Assembly (NCBI GenBank): GCA_003427395.1
Contig: BFEA01000020.1
Span: 3,858,186-3,902,210, forward strand
Source: Chara braunii
Lineage: Eukaryota > Streptophyta > Charophyceae > Charales > Characeae
DNA: 44,025 bases
Direction: 5' to 3'
In this document: positions 41,735-44,025 of the stretch, one piece after another
Numbering within the stretch: position 1 is the first letter of the stretch
Layout of the letters: each line of letters begins with the position of its first letter
The notes under the pieces: model-generated
Database searches by the model: none
What the model was told of the DNA's origin: nothing
Seen by the model: the letters and a program-made list of their open reading frames with translations, nothing else
Translations under genes and position numbers: made by a program

Positions 41735-44025
41735 TTACGCAAGGAGAGGGGCGACGTCTCTCCTCACTCCGCCGGAACCGGTTGCCTTGCTAGCAATCGA
41801 TGTCACTACCGGGGAGTATGCGTTAGTCGCTGATTCTTGTGCTACGTACGAGGATTATGTCGCCCAGCTGGTACCACCATTAGACCAGCCAAGCCACGTG
41901 CATTTAGCTAGCGTATGCGCAGCCTGTACACCGTCGGAAAGTGATCCGGTCAGTTCGCCATTGATTTCCGAGGACTCGACGGCGTGGTCAAGACTTGAGG
42001 AGCTTGACCCGCTCACGAGAGAGGACTTCGCTTGGATGCCTCTACCCTCGACCGGAACCTTGCCAAGGCCGCATTGCAACGCCTTGATGGTAGATATACG
42101 CTCTTATTTGCACACTACAGTACCAGCTCCGTTGACGGACGACGGGGTAGCGATTGTCGATCTCCGCTCCTATCTTGCGAAGATTGACCGCGAGTACGCC
42201 ACCCAAAGGTACGCTGAAACCGACGCGCCTTTGCTCTATATCCGCATTCAAATCGGAAAGGCAACCTGTAGTGTCTTGATTGATTGAGGAGCGTCTCGCA
42301 ACTTTATGAGCCAAGCCTTTATGGCCCGCGCAGGCCTTGGCTCGCGCGTTCGAAGGAAGACGCAACCCACGCAAGTCACACTCGCGGACGGTCGCACGCA
42401 AAAGTCAGTTGACCGATGCGTTGACGGCGTTCCGGTNTACTTTGCGCCACTTGCGTGCGAGCCGGTGTCTTTCGACATCCCCGACACCAAGTTCGACATG
42501 ATTCTTGGCATGTCGTGGTTGCGTAGCGCCGATCATCCGGTGAACTTTCATGACCGAACCGTTCACATCTGTGATTGGAACGGAGTGTTAGTCCCATGTA
42601 CGGTCGCGACCCCTCACACTTCGATTGCTTGTCACGTGGTTTCCGTTGCAAGAATTCGCGACGCCATTGCTCGGAATAACGTCGAGGAGATGGGCCTTGT
42701 ATTCTTGCATGCTCTCCCCTCGCCGGACGGACCAGCCGCGTCACCGCCGGACCCACGCATTTCTCACCTCTTGGACGAGTATAGAGACGTCTTCGAGGCT
42801 CCCAACCGAACGGCCGGATCGGCCCATACGTCTCCGCGTGGATGTATCTACCGCATGAGCGAAGAGGAACTCGAGGTGCTTCGCGCACAACTCGATGACC
42901 TTCTCGACAAGGGCTGGATTCGCCCTAGTTGCTCGCCATACGGTGCCCCTGTTCTCTTCGTCCGGAAGAAGAACAAAGATCTACAGTTATGCATCGATTA
43001 TCGGAAACTTAGCGTACAAACCGTAAAGAACGCCGGCCCTCTCCCTCGGATTGATGATCTTCTTGAGCGGTTAGGCGGCGCGACGTACTTCTCGAAGTTG
43101 GACTTGAAGTCAGGTTACCACCAGATCGAAATCCAGCCTCAAGACCGGTACAAGACCGCGTTCAAGACGCGGTACGGGCATTTCGAGTGGGTTGTCATGC
43201 CCTTTGGCCTCACCAATGCCCCCGCGACTTTCCAAGCAGAGATGACGACTGAGTTTCGCGACTTGCTCGATCACAGCATCCTCATCTACCTTGATGACAT
43301 CTTGGTTTACAGTAGGACGTTGGACGAGCACATCGTACACCTTCGCGATGTTCTGGATCGTTTGCGACTAGCCAAGTACAAAGTGAATCTCGACAAGTGC
43401 GAATTCGCCAAACAAGAGCTTTAGTACTTGGGTCATTTTGTCACGCCGAAAGGCATTCGTCCCTTAGCGGACAAGATCCAAGCCATCGTGGATTGGCCGG
43501 AACCCCGTTGCACGACGGATGTACGCTCTTTCATGGGATTGGATGGATACTATCAGCGATTCGTCGAGTCATACTCGAAAGTGGCCGCTCCTTTGTCGAG
43601 ACTCCAGTCCCCGAAGGTGCCCTTCGAGTTCGACGACGTAGCCCGTGACGCGTTCGCTACGTTGAAGGCAGCAATGCAAGCCGCACCTACCCTCCGTATA
43701 TATGACCCCACCCTTCCCACCCAAGTGACTACGGACGCTTCGAAGTACGGTATTGGTGCGGTGTTGGAACATTGTCACGAGGACGGTTGACATCCGGTCG
43801 AGTACTTCTCCCAAAAGGTGCCTCTCGTAAACACTCTCGACGACGCTAGGAAGAAAGAGCTACTCGCGTTCGTCACCGTTCTCAAACGGTGGCGCCACTT
43901 TCTTCTCGGCCGTCGGAGTTTTAAATGGAATACGAACAACAACCCGTTGACCTTTTACAAAACGCAGGATACGGTCACTAGTACGATCGGTCGATGGATG
44001 TATTACATCGACCAGTTCGACTTTG
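41735..44025 (+). pseudogene. pol: Ty3/gypsy Pol: protease, reverse transcriptase, partial RNase H, broken
   Basis: All parts share one frame, interrupted by stops. Protease: LID then TGA (42285-42287) then GASRNFMS, so the residue between the catalytic Asp and Gly is a stop; ILGMSWL follows at about 42505. Reverse transcriptase: [49 protein letters not shown] and the intact YLDD box (43287-43298). A TAG at 43422 precedes YLGHFVTPKGI. RNase H: TTDASKYGIGAVLEH (Asp at 43734), a TGA at 43788, KKELLAF (Glu at 43857) and TNNNPL, where the usual second Asp is Asn (43935). The frame runs off the window end, so integrase is not visible. The copy cannot make a full Pol. Confidence 0.93.

Overview
The window looks like accessory nuclear DNA from a streptophyte green alga, most likely a charophyte of the Chara type. 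This is an inference: the gag/pol of the Ty3/gypsy element at the right end resembles, from memory, Chara braunii retroelement proteins, and a nuclear-embedded mitochondrial insert carries a plant-type 26S rRNA piece and an rps2 piece. I see no conventional intron-containing host gene. N runs at 12822-13325 and 26173-26642 are assembly gaps, and every open frame across them is an artefact.

Bases 1-27,522 are a mosaic of related repeats that are extremely rich in stem-loops. A composite unit occurs in whole or part several times in one orientation: a leader of about 0.6 kb (21-652, 6961-7584, 23574-24206); an array of 10-16 hairpins (653-1489, 7585-8790, 24207-25043); a tail; a module of cctacgggaagcgctgcc repeats plus small stem-loops (9175-9700, 11888-12821, 25223-26172); and a structured block of about 0.85 kb (11011-11887, 13326-14152, 26643-27522, plus a divergent relative at 10400-10720). 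In all parts the loops are conserved while the stem arms differ from copy to copy, yet both arms change together. Most changes are transitions, and the non-Watson-Crick pairs are mostly G.U when read on the plus strand. That is the signature of a plus-strand RNA whose fold is under selection. I recognise no known RNA family in it.

Between these parts lie two uninterrupted plus-strand reading frames (15379-15984, unknown; 16331-17545, a protein with a Gag-like N-terminal region, a coiled coil and an RGG-type tail) and two divergent copies of a further hairpin-rich repeat (1666-6960 and 20359-23573).

Bases 27,523-37,918 are a graveyard: microsatellites, two TAA-tailed repeats with related flanks, a decayed minus-strand Ty3/gypsy reverse transcriptase (30945-31560) and possible gag (34870-36130), a mitochondrial mosaic (group II intron domain V, rps2, LSU rRNA, and a second domain V on the opposite strand; 31871-32465), and a three-copy tandem repeat (about 33000-34450).

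Bases 37,919-44,025 are the 5' LTR, primer binding site, gag, protease, reverse transcriptase and start of RNase H of a decayed plus-strand Ty3/gypsy element, cut by the window end. It carries four in-frame stops and one frameshift, and one stop lies inside the protease active site.
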